A stretch of 64,000 nt of DNA. It comes from Pseudomonas indica NBRC 103045 (GTDB lineage: Bacteria; Pseudomonadota; Gammaproteobacteria; Pseudomonadales; Pseudomonadaceae). Under the pieces are notes generated by a model, which did no database searches, was not told where the DNA came from, and saw only the letters and a program-made list of their open reading frames with translations. Shown here one piece after another: positions 17,674-27,861 of this stretch. Where the stretch lies: positions 62,001 to 126,000 of the forward strand of contig NZ_BDAC01000008.1 of the NCBI RefSeq assembly GCF_002091635.1. Direction: 5' to 3'. Made by a program: the position numbers and the translations under genes. Position 1 is the stretch's first letter, and each line of letters begins with the position of its first letter.

Positions 17674-18725
17674 GGAAGCGGTCGTTGCTGATCGCCGCCC
17701 TGCCGGTGATTGCCCTGCTCTGTGGGGCGCTGGTCTGGGCTGCACTGCGCAGCGAGCCGGAACCACCCTGGGTCGCGCAGCTGCAAGGAAAAATCCTCCG
17801 GCTGGATCAGCGCACACCCGGTGATCTCGGGGTGTACATCAAGCACCTGGGCGACGGCGGCGAACTCGACTACCAGGCCGGACGCCACTGGTACCTGGCC
17901 TCGGCGGTGAAGGTGCCGGTGGCCATCGCCACCCTGCAACGCGTCGACGAAGGCGTATGGCCGCTCGACCAGCGGCTCGCCCTGCGCAACGAGGACAAGG
18001 TGGACGGCTCCGGTGGCCTGGCCTGGCAGGACTCCGGCAGCGAATACGATCTGAAGACCCTGCTGGAAGAAATGCTGCAGCGCAGCGACAGCACCGCCGC
18101 CGACATGCTGATTAACCGCGTCGGCGAAGACGAACTGAACCGGCGAATCGCGTCGAGCATGGCCGACCAGGGCTTCGGCCGCATCACCTCGTTGCTGCGG
18201 GTGCGCCACGAGCTGTACCGCGAGCTGCATCCCGACGCGGCGAACCTGAGCAACCGCGACGTCATCCAGTTGGCATCGGCCCCGCTGGGCCGGGAGCGGG
18301 TGCGAGCCCTGGCCAGGACACTCGACGTCGATCCCTCCGAGCTACGCGCGGACAGCCTGGAACAGGCCTACCAGCGCTACTATGCGCGCCGTCTCAACGC
18401 CGCTACCCTGCGAGCCTACGGCGGCATGTTGGAAAAGCTGGCGCGCGGGCGATTGCTGTCCCGAGCGAACACCGACCTCCTGCTCGACCTGATGGGGCTC
18501 GACGAGTACCACGCCTACCGCCTCGAAGCCGGGCTCGGCAAGGACGTCCCGTTCGCCCAGAAGACCGGGACCCAGTTCGAACGGGCCTGCCACATGGGCA
18601 TTATCGACCCGAAGAGCGAACAGGCCATCGTGATCGCCGCCTGCGTCGAAGACGCCGGGCAGGAACAGGCCGCGCAGACGCTCGAAATGCTCGGCAGTCT
18701 GGTCTCCGACACGTTGCTCCGTTGA
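17670..18725 (+). CDS. Membrane-anchored serine hydrolase with beta-lactamase-like motifs (second of two)
   Basis: 351 aa paralogue of the preceding gene, translationally coupled through ATGA. One N-terminal membrane segment (about residues 5-26) without an obvious cleavage site suggests a periplasmic domain tethered to the inner membrane. Motifs: Ser78-Lys81 (SAVK), SDS at 139-141 in place of SDN, and KTG at 298-300. The omega region reads YRELHPDAANLSNRD, again without the class A Glu. The conserved LHP and RD residues in both copies suggest a shared, different mechanism. Substrate unknown. Confidence 0.8.
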   Translation: MRKRSLLIAALPVIALLCGALVWAALRSEPEPPWVAQLQGKILRLDQRTPGDLGVYIKHLGDGGELDYQAGRHWYLASAVKVPVAIATLQRVDEGVWPLDQRLALRNEDKVDGSGGLAWQDSGSEYDLKTLLEEMLQRSDSTAADMLINRVGEDELNRRIASSMADQGFGRITSLLRVRHELYRELHPDAANLSNRDVIQLASAPLGRERVRALARTLDVDPSELRADSLEQAYQRYYARRLNAATLRAYGGMLEKLARGRLLSRANTDLLLDLMGLDEYHAYRLEAGLGKDVPFAQKTGTQFERACHMGIIDPKSEQAIVIAACVEDAGQEQAAQTLEMLGSLVSDTLLR

Positions 18726-18826
18726 CGAGGGGCACAAAACCCGAACGGAGCGGCGGCAGAGCCCTATCCGGCTTGCTATGGTTGCTGACGATCGGGCCGA
18801 AAGGCCCCGCCTGACGGGATATCGGG

Positions 18827-19579
18827 ATGCGCCACCTTGTACCTTGCCTGCTTTTGCTCCTCTCTCTGTACGCCACGGCCGAGGAGACACCGCTGGTGGG
18901 CAATGCCTACTCGCCGCCAAAGATCTACAGTGAGAAGGGGCAGACCCTGGGCATCCTCGCGGATATCGTGCGCTATGCCGACGAGGTGCTGGAAGACGAG
19001 CGCTTCGACCTCCAGCTCTACCCCTGGGCACGGGCCTACAACATGGCCGAGCACGCGCGGGCAGGCATCATCGGCCTGTCGATGACCGAGGAACGGCTGG
19101 GCATCTTCGATTACTCCGAGCCGGTGTTCTATGACGAGGTCATTGTGGTGGTGCGCCGGGGCCAGGCCTTTCCGTTCGAGCACATCGAGGACCTGCGCGG
19201 ACGCCGGGTCGGCATCGGCCTGGGAGGCTCGTTCGGCGAAGCCTTCGAACGGGCGAAACGGGAAGGCAGCCTGGTGGTGGTGGAGGACAACGGCCCGACG
19301 ATGCGCCTGAGAAAGCTGCTCGCCGGGCGCATCGACGCGGCCCTGATCAACCCCGGCCGCGCCGGCCTGCTTCGTGCTCTGCAACAGGACGCCGAACTGG
19401 CGTCACGGGCCGATGAGTTCGAGGTGCTGCCCGTTCCCCTGCTGCGCGATCCCAATTACCTCGCCTTTCACAAGAGCCTGCACCGTGGCGCGACATTGCG
19501 CGCCTTCAACGAGGTCATCCGTCGCGGTTACGAGAACGGCGACATTCAGCGCATCATCGAGCGCTATACGGATCGCTAG
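18827..19579 (+). CDS. Periplasmic solute-binding protein, family 3 (orphan)
   Basis: 250 aa with a signal peptide ([20 protein letters not shown]). The SBP_bac_3 pattern is visible ([68 protein letters not shown]). No permease or ATPase gene is adjacent, so it may serve another transporter or act as a sensor partner. It ends convergently on the DUF808 gene with overlapping stop codons. Confidence 0.82.
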   Translation: MRHLVPCLLLLLSLYATAEETPLVGNAYSPPKIYSEKGQTLGILADIVRYADEVLEDERFDLQLYPWARAYNMAEHARAGIIGLSMTEERLGIFDYSEPVFYDEVIVVVRRGQAFPFEHIEDLRGRRVGIGLGGSFGEAFERAKREGSLVVVEDNGPTMRLRKLLAGRIDAALINPGRAGLLRALQQDAELASRADEFEVLPVPLLRDPNYLAFHKSLHRGATLRAFNEVIRRGYENGDIQRIIERYTDR

Positions 19580-20523
19580 CCAGGCTGCTGGTGAGCCAGC
19601 TTCCGATATAGCCGCTGCAACGGCCCGACCACCGCCAGCACCACGGCACCGGCCAGGATGCCGAACAGCAGGTTCAGCAGCGTCGGCGCCAGCGCCTCCA
19701 GCAGGCCACCGATCCCCGCCACGCCACCGGCGGCGTGGGCAAGGTCATGGATCGCCTGGTTCGCCAGCGGAATGCCGTGGGTGAGAATGCCACCACCCAC
19801 CATGAACATCGCCGCGGTCCCCACGATCGACAGCCCCTTCATCAGGAACGGCGCGGCGCGCAGGATGCCGCGTCCGAGGCTGCGCGCCAGCGGGCTGCCC
19901 AGGCGGCTGAGGTAAAGCCCGCCGTCGTCCAGCTTGACGATGCCGGCCACCAGGCCGTAGACCCCCACCGTCATGATCACCGCGATACCGCAGAGCACCG
20001 CCACCTGCGAGGCGAACGTCGCCGTGGCGACAGTCCCCAGGGTGATGGCGATGATTTCCGCCGACAGCACGAAATCGGTGCGGATCGCGCCTTTCACCTT
20101 GTCCCGTTCGAACGCCACCATGTCCACTGCGGGATTGGCGATGGCTTCCGCCCGTTGCGCATGTTCGCTGCTGTCTTCCGCTTTGCTGTGCAGCAGCTTG
20201 TGCGCCAACTTCTCGAAGCCCTCGAAACAGAGGAAGGCACCGCCGACCATCAGCAAGGGCGTCACCGCCCAGGGAATGAAGGCACTGATCAGCAGCGCCG
20301 CCGGCACCAGGATCGCCTTGTTCAGCATCGATCCCTTGGCCACCGCCCAGACCACCGGCAACTCGCGGTCGGCATTCACACCCGACACCTGTTGCGCGTT
20401 CAGCGCCAGGTCATCGCCCAGCACGCCGGCGGTTTTCTTCGCCGCGACCTTGGTCATCACGGCCACATCGTCGAGAACGCTGGCGATATCGTCGATCAGG
20501 GTTAACAGGCTGGCTCCGGCCAC
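19576..20523 (-). CDS. DUF808 family membrane protein
   Basis: 315 aa from a GTG at 20523 that has AAGGAG 6 nt upstream, giving the family N-terminus [21 protein letters not shown]. Four or more hydrophobic segments follow (near [63 protein letters not shown], and the C-terminal [19 protein letters not shown]). It matches the YedI/DUF808 family, inner-membrane proteins of unknown function. The stop overlaps the convergent gene in CTAG. Confidence 0.85.
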   Translation of the reverse strand: MAGASLLTLIDDIASVLDDVAVMTKVAAKKTAGVLGDDLALNAQQVSGVNADRELPVVWAVAKGSMLNKAILVPAALLISAFIPWAVTPLLMVGGAFLCFEGFEKLAHKLLHSKAEDSSEHAQRAEAIANPAVDMVAFERDKVKGAIRTDFVLSAEIIAITLGTVATATFASQVAVLCGIAVIMTVGVYGLVAGIVKLDDGGLYLSRLGSPLARSLGRGILRAAPFLMKGLSIVGTAAMFMVGGGILTHGIPLANQAIHDLAHAAGGVAGIGGLLEALAPTLLNLLFGILAGAVVLAVVGPLQRLYRKLAHQQPG

Positions 20524-20807
20524 GGGTTGCTCCTTGAAAGGATGGAAAACGAGGGCGACATAATAGTGCGGACGATGCCGCAGAGCAGCCCAGTCTAGCG
20601 AGAGACCCGCAGGCGACGCGGCGGTTCGGCGAGAGAAGGCAGGCGATGTGCCGCACGAACCGTGCAGTCGATCACGCCCCTCCGCCAGCCGACGAACGGC
20701 AAGCACCGCCCACGAGCCGGAGGGTCATAAACGAAGCTCACCAGCGAGCCGACACGGAAGCCAGGCTGTATCCGTGCGTTCATCCGCACCATATGGAGAT
20801 ACAGCCA

Positions 20808-22172
20808 ATGCCTACTGCCCTGCCTACCTTTCGGCCGGCCCACGCCGGCTTCCTGCTCGCCCTCCTGGCCAGCCAGGCCGGCGCCGCCGACCTGGTGGTC
20901 ACCAAGTTCACCGATAGCCACGACGGCGTCTGCGATGCCGATTGCTCCCTGCGCGAAGCCGTGCACCAGGCCAACATGACCTTCGAGCCCGACCGCATCA
21001 TCCTTCAGGCCGGCACCTACAGCCTGAGCCTGGCGCCAGCCCGCGACGGCGCCCGCATCCTGCAGGAGAACGGCAACCTGAACGGCGACCTCGACGTGAT
21101 GTTCAGCGACCTCACCATCGTCGGCGCCAGCCCTGGCCGCACCGTCATCGACGGCCTGCGCAACGACCGCCTGTTCGATGCCCAGGCGGCCACCCAACTC
21201 AACCTGGAACGCCTCACCCTGCGCAACGGACTCACCTCCGGTTTCGGCGGCGCGCTGCGCAACCGGGGCGAGACCAACCTGCACCAGGTCGTGATGGAGC
21301 GCAACGCAGCGATTGCCGAGATCGGCGCCGGCGGCGCCATCGCCAACTTCGGACGGCTGAACATCGCCTCCTCCCGCTTCATCGACAACGAAACCTACGC
21401 CGATCCCGGCTCGGGCGAAGGCGGCGCGATCTTCAACGCCGCGCAGGGCTGGCTGGAAGTGCGCAACAGCACCTTCACCGGCAATATCAGCTATGACGCC
21501 GTCGATACGGGACGCGGCGCCGCCATCTATAACGAAGGGCTGGCCGATATCGCCCGCAGCGCCTTTACCGTCAACAAGGGCGGCGAGTACGGCAACGGCT
21601 CGGCCATCCTCAATGCCGAGGGCGGGCTGCTCAAGATGACCAACAGCACTCTCAGCGGCAACCGCGGCTACTATGGCACCGGCGCCTTCTCCAATGGCCA
21701 ATGGGGCAGCCGCAACAATGCCAACACCGAAGCTCTGCTGATCAACGTCACCATCGCCGACAACACCGGCGGCGCCGCCCTGCTCAACCTGGGCAAGCTG
21801 ACCATGCGCAACAGCATCGTCGCCGGCAACTACCTCATCCCCGACGAAGGCCCCAACCGCCCGGCCAACTGCCGCAACGGCGAAGGTGCCAGCCTGCAGG
21901 CCCGCGGCCTGATGCTCGGCATGGACAACCAGGGCTGCGTCGCCGACCTGCCGATCGACGACAGCCTGACGTTCACCCAAGTCCTGGAACCCCTCGCCAC
22001 CCTCCCCGGCGCTCCCGCCCTGCACCCGCTGCCGGAAAACAGCCCGGCCATCGACGCCGCCATCGGCACCTGCCCGCAGACCGACCAACGCAAGGTCGCC
22101 CGCCCACAGGATGGCAACGGCGATGGCGTGGCGGTGTGCGACTTGGGGTCTTACGAGAAAGAGGCCCTCTAA
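20808..22172 (+). CDS. Exported CSLREA-type parallel beta-helix protein
   Basis: 454 aa with a signal peptide ending near SQAGAAD. The CSLREA module is clear (DGVCDADCSLREAVHQAN, about residues 37-54), followed by repetitive GGAxxNxGxxxxxxSxFxxN turns characteristic of right-handed beta-helices (about 130-350) and a C-terminal GVAVCDLGSYE. Such proteins are usually secreted or surface associated; no pectate-lyase active site is apparent. ATG 20808 has GGAG about 9 nt upstream. Confidence 0.8.
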   Translation: MPTALPTFRPAHAGFLLALLASQAGAADLVVTKFTDSHDGVCDADCSLREAVHQANMTFEPDRIILQAGTYSLSLAPARDGARILQENGNLNGDLDVMFSDLTIVGASPGRTVIDGLRNDRLFDAQAATQLNLERLTLRNGLTSGFGGALRNRGETNLHQVVMERNAAIAEIGAGGAIANFGRLNIASSRFIDNETYADPGSGEGGAIFNAAQGWLEVRNSTFTGNISYDAVDTGRGAAIYNEGLADIARSAFTVNKGGEYGNGSAILNAEGGLLKMTNSTLSGNRGYYGTGAFSNGQWGSRNNANTEALLINVTIADNTGGAALLNLGKLTMRNSIVAGNYLIPDEGPNRPANCRNGEGASLQARGLMLGMDNQGCVADLPIDDSLTFTQVLEPLATLPGAPALHPLPENSPAIDAAIGTCPQTDQRKVARPQDGNGDGVAVCDLGSYEKEAL

Positions 22173-22178
22173 GCCCGC

Positions 22179-22211
22179 TCGTAGCGGCGCGGATACCCCG
22201 GGCCGCTACGA
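22179..22211. terminator. Hairpin after the beta-helix gene
   Basis: Perfect 10-bp stem TCGTAGCGGC (22179-22188) with GCCGCTACGA (22202-22211), 6 nt after the stop codon; no T-run, so possibly a REP-like element. Confidence 0.5.
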
Positions 22212-22251
22212 CATCCCTTTCGCTCGCCCTATATCTGCCTGAACCTTTCTA

Positions 22252-22279
22252 ACGGCAAGACGCAGCACCATCTTGCCGT
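22252..22279. other. Second hairpin in the 22.2-22.5 kb gap
   Basis: 9-bp perfect stem ACGGCAAGA (22252-22260) with TCTTGCCGT (22271-22279). The rest of the 283-bp gap is AT-richer than average and probably carries the promoter of the lipoprotein pair; no ORF is seen. Confidence 0.4.
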
Positions 22280-22455
22280 CCTTCGCTGACGAGGCTGCAC
22301 CGACTCGATCAGCCATCTCCTTCGTCGCCCCCGCCAAAAGAAAAAACGACAAGACAAAAAACTGTGGCGTATCTCTACGTCATTACGATTCCGACTTGGC
22401 ATGATGGCAACACGACACTATTCTCCGCCCTCCCCCTTTCATAAGGACTTGATCA

Positions 22456-23163
22456 ATGAAAGCTCTACGCTTCTCTTTAATACTTGCCTTCGTCTTCTCA
22501 TGGCTCGGCGGCTGTACCGCAGTTCAACAACCGGTACCGATGGACGATGCGCTCTGGAGCGAAAAACAAGAGGTCATCGGCATTGCCCTTGTCGACGTTC
22601 CCAAGCCCGCCGTGGTTCTTGCAGGGCAACAAGGGCTTCTCGATTACGCGGTGAACAGCGGGCTTGCCGCAGCACTGCGCAGCAAGGTGGAAACCTGGGA
22701 AGTCAGCAGCTTCAGCGAGGTTCCCAAGCAGGTGGCTGAAGAAATCAGCGCACGTGGCTACAAGACCAAGCTGCTGGAGGCACCGATCGCTCTCGCCGAG
22801 CATCAAGAAACCAAAAGCAAACTCGGATACGCAAAGCGGGATTTCACCCCTCTCAAGCAAGAGCATCAGATCGACAAGCTGGTCGTAATCGCCTTGGTGA
22901 ATGCCGGCACGTTCCGTACCTACTACGGCATGATCCCTACCAGCAAGCCGGTCGCCCAGATCAATACGCTGACTCAGGTCATCGATCTCGACGACAACCG
23001 CCTTCTCTATTACCAACCCAACACCCAAAATCGTTCGGCAGAGGGCGACTGGGATGAAAAACCCGAGTATCCCAACCTGACGAATGCTTTCTACCAGGCC
23101 CTCGATGCCACGGAGCAGGATGTCATCGCCCCGTTCCGTGCACCGCTGCTTTCAGCCCAGTAA
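22456..23163 (+). CDS. Putative lipoprotein of unknown function
   Basis: 235 aa. The signal peptide ends in lipobox LGGC (Cys20), then TAVQQPVPMDD. The body has no family I recognise; it is largely alpha/beta and neutral. Codon use is less GC-rich than in neighbouring housekeeping genes, hinting at transfer. The TAATG stop/start overlap couples it to the next lipoprotein, so the two probably act together at the cell envelope. Confidence 0.75.
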   Translation: MKALRFSLILAFVFSWLGGCTAVQQPVPMDDALWSEKQEVIGIALVDVPKPAVVLAGQQGLLDYAVNSGLAAALRSKVETWEVSSFSEVPKQVAEEISARGYKTKLLEAPIALAEHQETKSKLGYAKRDFTPLKQEHQIDKLVVIALVNAGTFRTYYGMIPTSKPVAQINTLTQVIDLDDNRLLYYQPNTQNRSAEGDWDEKPEYPNLTNAFYQALDATEQDVIAPFRAPLLSAQ

Positions 23164-24038
23164 TGAGGCTTTTTTCGCCTTTCTGCCTCCTGTTGCTGGT
23201 CGGGTGCAGCGGAACGCCCGCCCTGCGTCCGCATGTCGAGGACGACATCGCGCAGCAGCTTCGCAAAAGTGGGTACGCCATCGACGTGCAAACGACCGAT
23301 CATCTGCTGACCCAGGGCGAACCGGTTCGCGACGCCAGCGGCATGATCGCCAACGGCCAGTTGGCCGCACAGTCAATGCAAACCGCCGCCCAGAACTCAC
23401 CCGGTGGAGGCGCTTCGGCCGTCGGGTTGGTTCTGGGCACGCTGTTGATCAATCAATATCAGGAGGCCCGATTGCAGGAGCGGGCCAGGAAATCCAACGA
23501 TCATCTGGTCGCGCCTCTTCGCCAAGCCACCACCGAACAGGCATTGAGTGACTGGTTTGTGCAGACCCTGAGCGACAAACTGAACGCCGGCGACCTGGCC
23601 CGTCCCCCAGGAACGGAAAACAGTCCCTATGTCCTGCTTTTCACCCCTCAATCCCAACTGAGCCGGGACGTGAAGAGCGCCCGACTGATAACGGAAGTCC
23701 GGGTGACATTCGGCCATCAACCGCTGTATCAAGGACGAATTGAGGTCCTGAGCAACCCGGCCGACACGAATGACATGCAGCATTGGATCGAAAACGATGG
23801 CGAGGCATACAAAAAAGCCATGCAGGCGAACATTGAAGAAATGCTCCGCGTGCTGGCGCTAGATCTCGATACTCGCCATTTCGCATCGTTGCATAACCGG
23901 GAAACCACGTTGCGCTATACCGTCGGTGACAGCCGCATCATCGAGCGGGGACGCATTGTCGATGAACAGGGCCAGCGCGTGGTTTTTATGGATCTGCATG
24001 GATGGCTGAAGTCCATTCCGTTGCAAACGGAGCCGTGA
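23163..24038 (+). CDS. Putative lipoprotein of unknown function
   Basis: 291 aa. Lipobox LLVGC (Cys15). A short apolar glycine-rich stretch (GGGASAVGLVLGTLLINQYQ, about residues 79-98) may be a membrane-associating helix. The rest is soluble and unrecognised. It is translationally coupled to the upstream lipoprotein gene by TAATG. A strong bidirectional terminator follows. Confidence 0.75.
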   Translation: MRLFSPFCLLLLVGCSGTPALRPHVEDDIAQQLRKSGYAIDVQTTDHLLTQGEPVRDASGMIANGQLAAQSMQTAAQNSPGGGASAVGLVLGTLLINQYQEARLQERARKSNDHLVAPLRQATTEQALSDWFVQTLSDKLNAGDLARPPGTENSPYVLLFTPQSQLSRDVKSARLITEVRVTFGHQPLYQGRIEVLSNPADTNDMQHWIENDGEAYKKAMQANIEEMLRVLALDLDTRHFASLHNRETTLRYTVGDSRIIERGRIVDEQGQRVVFMDLHGWLKSIPLQTEP

Positions 24039-24102
24039 GGTCAACTTGGACTGATGGTTCACTGCACGCGAGCATCGTCGGCTCGCCGGAACCAAGATAT
24101 TG

Positions 24103-24140
24103 AAAAGCCCCCGCCGGATTGCTCCGACGGGGGCTTTTTT
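24103..24140. terminator. Bidirectional intrinsic terminator
   Basis: Stem AAAAGCCCCCG (24103-24113) with CGGGGGCTTTT (24128-24138), flanked by A and T runs, between the lipoprotein pair and the convergent typA gene. Confidence 0.9.
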
Positions 24141-24154
24141 CATCGCTGCGGCGA

Positions 24155-25975
24155 TCAGACCTTGCTGCGCTCGTAGCGCTTGCGGTCGTTCTCGTTGAGC
24201 AGTTTCTTGCGCAGGCGGATGGACTTCGGCGTCACTTCCACCAGCTCGTCCTCGTCGATGAATTCCAGAGCCTGTTCCAGGGTGAATTTCAGCGCCGGGG
24301 TCAGCTGGATGGTCTCGTCCTTGCCGGAAGCACGCATGTTGTCGAGCTTCTTGGCCTTGGTCGGGTTGATCACCAGGTCGTTGTCGCGGCTGTGGATGCC
24401 GGCCAGCTGGCCTTCGTAGATTTCGTCGCCGGGGGAGAGGAACAGCTTGCCGCGGTCCTGCAGGGTTTCCAGCGAGTAGGTCAGCGCGGTACCGGTGGCC
24501 ATGGACACCAGCACACCGTTCTGGCGGTGGGCCACTTCGCCGGCCTTGATCGGGCCGTAGTGGCTGAAGGTGCTGGTGAGGATGCCGGTGCCCGAGGTCA
24601 TGGTCAGGAAGGCGTTACGGAAGCCGATCAGGCCGCGCGCCGGAATGATGTACTCCAGGCGGATACGGCCCTTGCCGTCGGGGATCATGTTGGTCATGTC
24701 ACCCTTGCGCAGGCCCATCTGCTCCATCACCGGGCCCTGGTGCTGCTCTTCGATGTCGATGGTGACGTTCTCGTAGGGCTCCTGCTTTTCGCCGGCCTCG
24801 TTCTCGATGATCACCACTTCAGGACGGCCCACGGCCAGCTCGAAGCCTTCGCGGCGCATGGTTTCGATCAGCACGGAGAGGTGCAGTTCGCCGCGGCCGG
24901 AGACCTTGAACTTCTCCGGGCTGTCGCCTTGCTCGACGCGCAGGGCCACGTTGTGCAGCAGTTCCTTCTCCAGGCGATCCTTGATGTTGCGGCTGGTGAC
25001 GAACTTGCCTTCCTTGCCGGCGAACGGCGAGTCGTTGACCTGGAAGGTCATGCTCACGGTCGGTTGGTCGACGGTCAGCGGCGGCAGCGCCTCGACGTTC
25101 TGCGGGTCGCACAGGGTGTCGGAGATGTACAGCTCGTCCATGCCGCTGACGCAGACGATGTCGCCCGCTTCGGCTTCCGGCACTTCGACGCGCTGCAGGC
25201 CATGGTGGCCCATGATCTTCAGGATGCGGCCGTTGCGCTTGTTGCCCTTGGCATCGACGGCGACCACCGGGGTGTTGGCCTTGACCCGGCCGCGGGTGAT
25301 GCGGCCGATGCCGATCACGCCGAGGAAACTGTTGTAGTCCAGCTGGGAAATCTGCATCTGGAACGAGCCCTCGAGGTCCACCACCGGGGCCGGTACGTGG
25401 TCGATGATGGCTTGGAACAGGGCGTCCATGTTGTCGTCCATCTTCTCGTGGTCGAGGCCGGCGATGCCGTTCAGGGCGCTGGCGTAGACGATCGGGAAGT
25501 CGAGCTGCTCATCGGTGGCGCCGAGGTTGTCGAACAGGTCGAAGATCTGGTCGATGACCCAGTCCGGACGCGCACCGGGACGGTCGATCTTGTTCACCAC
25601 CACGATCGGACGCAGGCCGGCCTTGAACGCCTTCTGGGTCACGAAACGGGTCTGCGGCATGGGGCCGTCCTGGGCGTCGACCACCAGCAGCACGGAGTCG
25701 ACCATCGACATCACGCGCTCCACCTCGCCACCGAAGTCGGCGTGGCCGGGGGTGTCGACGATGTTGATGTTGTAGCCGTTCCACTTGATGGCGGTGTTCT
25801 TCGCCAGGATGGTGATGCCGCGTTCCTTTTCCTGGTCGTTGGAGTCCATCACGCGCTCGCTTTCGGCTTCCTTGCGGTCAAGGGTGCCGGACAGCTTGAG
25901 CAGCTTGTCGACGAGAGTGGTCTTGCCATGGTCGACGTGGGCGATGATGGCGATGTTGCGAAGTTTTTCGATCAC
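24155..25975 (-). CDS. typA: Ribosome-associated GTPase TypA/BipA
   Basis: 606 aa translational GTPase. G1 is [15 protein letters not shown], then [12 protein letters not shown] (G3) and [12 protein letters not shown] (G4); EF-G-like domains and the BipA C-terminal domain follow ([48 protein letters not shown]). It acts in 50S assembly and in stress and virulence responses. Complete length, downstream of thiI on the same strand, with a repeat-filled gap between. Confidence 0.97.
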   Translation of the reverse strand: MIEKLRNIAIIAHVDHGKTTLVDKLLKLSGTLDRKEAESERVMDSNDQEKERGITILAKNTAIKWNGYNINIVDTPGHADFGGEVERVMSMVDSVLLVVDAQDGPMPQTRFVTQKAFKAGLRPIVVVNKIDRPGARPDWVIDQIFDLFDNLGATDEQLDFPIVYASALNGIAGLDHEKMDDNMDALFQAIIDHVPAPVVDLEGSFQMQISQLDYNSFLGVIGIGRITRGRVKANTPVVAVDAKGNKRNGRILKIMGHHGLQRVEVPEAEAGDIVCVSGMDELYISDTLCDPQNVEALPPLTVDQPTVSMTFQVNDSPFAGKEGKFVTSRNIKDRLEKELLHNVALRVEQGDSPEKFKVSGRGELHLSVLIETMRREGFELAVGRPEVVIIENEAGEKQEPYENVTIDIEEQHQGPVMEQMGLRKGDMTNMIPDGKGRIRLEYIIPARGLIGFRNAFLTMTSGTGILTSTFSHYGPIKAGEVAHRQNGVLVSMATGTALTYSLETLQDRGKLFLSPGDEIYEGQLAGIHSRDNDLVINPTKAKKLDNMRASGKDETIQLTPALKFTLEQALEFIDEDELVEVTPKSIRLRKKLLNENDRKRYERSKV

Positions 25976-25990
25976 GGTTTTTTCCTAGAA

Positions 25991-26078
25991 GAGAGCGGCA
26001 AGCTTCAAGCCGCAGCTGCACGTAAAAGCATTAAAGGCAGCAGGCAAGCTTCAAGCCGCACGCTGCAAGTAAAAGCCC
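25991..26078. repeat. Tandem AAGCTTCAAGC repeats, family B
   Basis: Two direct copies of a unit with core GGCAAGCTTCAAGCCGCA and trailing GTAAAAGC, at about 25991-26029 and 26041-26078, in the thiI-typA gap. Related sequence occurs inverted at 26150-26183 and again at 45490-45550. Confidence 0.75.
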
Positions 26079-26138
26079 TGAAAAGCCGGTCGGGAGGATG
26101 CCGGCGGCGCCGCGCGCTACGGCGAATGTGACAGGTTC

Positions 26139-27644
26139 TCATGACTGTTCGCTCTTCCCTTGCAGCTTGTCGCTTGCGGCTTGGGCCTGGCCGAAGGGCC
26201 TGTAGACACGCACGTTGGCATGCCCTTCGTGTAACAGGTGGTGAGCATGCAGGCGGCTCATGACACCTTTATCGCAATACAGCAGGTACTGGCGGTTCTC
26301 ATCCAGTTCCTTGAAGCGGCTGTTGATCGCATAGAACGGCATGGGTCTGACTTCGACGCCGCCCAGGTCGAGCGGTTCGTCGTCGACGGCGTCCGGGTGG
26401 CGGATGTCCAGCACGATCTGGCCGGGCAGCGCTTCGCTCACCTCTTCCACCTGCAAGTCTTCGTCCAGCTCGTCGATCACCCGGTCGATGGTCACCTGCC
26501 GGGCCCGCTCGAGGGCGCGCTCGAGGATCGCCATGTCGAACTGCGATTCCTCGTAGACGATGCGTGCCGGCTTGGCCCGGGTGGTCGGGTTCACCGAAAT
26601 CACGCCGCAGTACTCCGGCATGTGCATGGCGAACTCGGCGGTACCGATGCGCATGGCGGTGTCGATGATGTCCTGCTTGTGGCTGGCGATCAGCGGACGC
26701 AGCACCAGCATGTCGGTGGCCGAGTCGATCACCGAGAGGTTCGGCAGGGTCTGGCTGGACACCTGGGAAATCGCTTCGCCGGTGACCAGCGCATCCAGTT
26801 GCAGGCGCTCGGCGACGCGGGTCGCGGCGCGCAGCATCATGCGCTTGAGCACCACGCCCATCTGGCTGTTGTCGACCTTGGCGAGAATCTCACCCACCAC
26901 TTCTTCGAACGGCACGCTGATGAACAGCACGCGCTGCGAACGACCGAATTTCTCCCAGAGGTAGTGGGCGACTTCCATCACCCCCAGCTCGTGGGCGCGG
27001 CCGCCCAGGTTGAAGAAGCAAAAGTGCGTCATCAGCCCGCGGCGCATCATCTGGTAGGCCGCCACGGTGGAATCGAAGCCACCGGACATCAGCACCAGGG
27101 TCTGCTCCAGCGATCCCAGCGGATAGCCACCGATACTGTCGTGCTGGCTATGGATGATGAACAGCCGCTGGTCACGGATTTCCATCCGCACTTCCACTTC
27201 CGGCGCCTTCAGCGAAATCCCGGCGGCACCGCACTGCTGGCGCAGACAACCGCCGACATAGCGCTCGACTTCCATGGAGGTGAAGGGATGCTTGCCGGCG
27301 CGCTTGCAGCGCACGGCGAAAATCTTGCCCGGCAACTGGTCGGCGAAGTGCAGCTTGCACTTCTCCAGGATGTCGTCGAAATCGCCCAGCGGGTATTCGT
27401 GCACTTCGAGGAAGTGGGCGATGCCCGGCGTGCAGGTCAGGCGCTCGACCATCTCGCGCAGGGCCTTCGGCTCGCGGACCGAGGTTTCCACCTCGAGGTT
27501 GTCCCACACACCGTTCACCACCAGATCGGGATCGAGGTCGCGCAGCACCGTGCGAATGTTCTTCGCCAACTGGCGAATGAAACGCTTGCGCACCGGACTG
27601 CTCTTGATGGTGATTTCCGGAAAGACCTTGACGATGAGTTTCAT
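26139..27644 (-). CDS. thiI: tRNA 4-thiouridine synthetase / thiamine sulfurtransferase
   Basis: 501 aa. It makes 4-thiouridine at tRNA position 8 and delivers sulfur for the thiamine thiazole. An N-terminal ferredoxin-like/THUMP region (about 1-165) is followed by a PP-loop ([16 protein letters not shown] near residue 185) and a C-terminal rhodanese domain with the active cysteine in [10 protein letters not shown]. It is longer than the roughly 484 aa I recall for the family. The extra C-terminal residues ([14 protein letters not shown]) are encoded by an inverted family B repeat, so the end of the protein appears to be repeat derived. Confidence 0.95.
   Translation of the reverse strand: MKLIVKVFPEITIKSSPVRKRFIRQLAKNIRTVLRDLDPDLVVNGVWDNLEVETSVREPKALREMVERLTCTPGIAHFLEVHEYPLGDFDDILEKCKLHFADQLPGKIFAVRCKRAGKHPFTSMEVERYVGGCLRQQCGAAGISLKAPEVEVRMEIRDQRLFIIHSQHDSIGGYPLGSLEQTLVLMSGGFDSTVAAYQMMRRGLMTHFCFFNLGGRAHELGVMEVAHYLWEKFGRSQRVLFISVPFEEVVGEILAKVDNSQMGVVLKRMMLRAATRVAERLQLDALVTGEAISQVSSQTLPNLSVIDSATDMLVLRPLIASHKQDIIDTAMRIGTAEFAMHMPEYCGVISVNPTTRAKPARIVYEESQFDMAILERALERARQVTIDRVIDELDEDLQVEEVSEALPGQIVLDIRHPDAVDDEPLDLGGVEVRPMPFYAINSRFKELDENRQYLLYCDKGVMSRLHAHHLLHEGHANVRVYRPFGQAQAASDKLQGKSEQS
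26150..26183 (-). repeat. Family B repeat inside the 3' end of thiI
   Basis: Inverted relative of the 25991-26078 units (TTGCAGCTTGTCGCTTGCGG then CTTG), lying within the thiI reading frame and encoding its last residues. Confidence 0.6.
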
Positions 27645-27741
27645 GAAAAGCCGGTGTGGGACGGGGCGCCGAAAAAGAGGGGCGCGGATTATAGCGGAAA
27701 TTGCTCAAGGTTTAATCAGCAATCTCTGCCTCGATTTGCAA

Positions 27742-27789
27742 TGCACCAAAATAGAGCTATTGATTTAAATAGCGCACCGAAAAGGTGCT
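27742..27789 (+). promoter_or_regulatory. Two NtrC sites upstream of glnA
   Basis: A perfect dyad GCACC-GAAAA-GGTGC at 27774-27788 and a weaker site TGCACC-AAAAT-AGAGCT at 27742-27758, centred 31 bp (three helical turns) apart and about 95-130 bp before the predicted start point. This mirrors the paired NtrC enhancer of E. coli glnA. Confidence 0.8.
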
Positions 27790-27861
27790 CAAATTTCCTT
27801 TAAATATCCTGCCAAGCCCCGCTACGCCTGACTTGAAGCGGCTCACACCATTCCAGGGCAC

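Noticed and set aside
16567..18725. Calling the two serine hydrolases class A beta-lactamase resistance genes
   Set aside because: SxxK, SDN/SDS and KTG are shared by many penicillin-binding and esterase-type enzymes, and the class A ExxLN omega-loop residues are missing in both copies.
24119..26131. A long plus-strand open frame of about 670 codons
   Set aside because: It is the antisense shadow of typA, which has full family signatures on the minus strand; the plus-strand translation is low-complexity and matches no fold.
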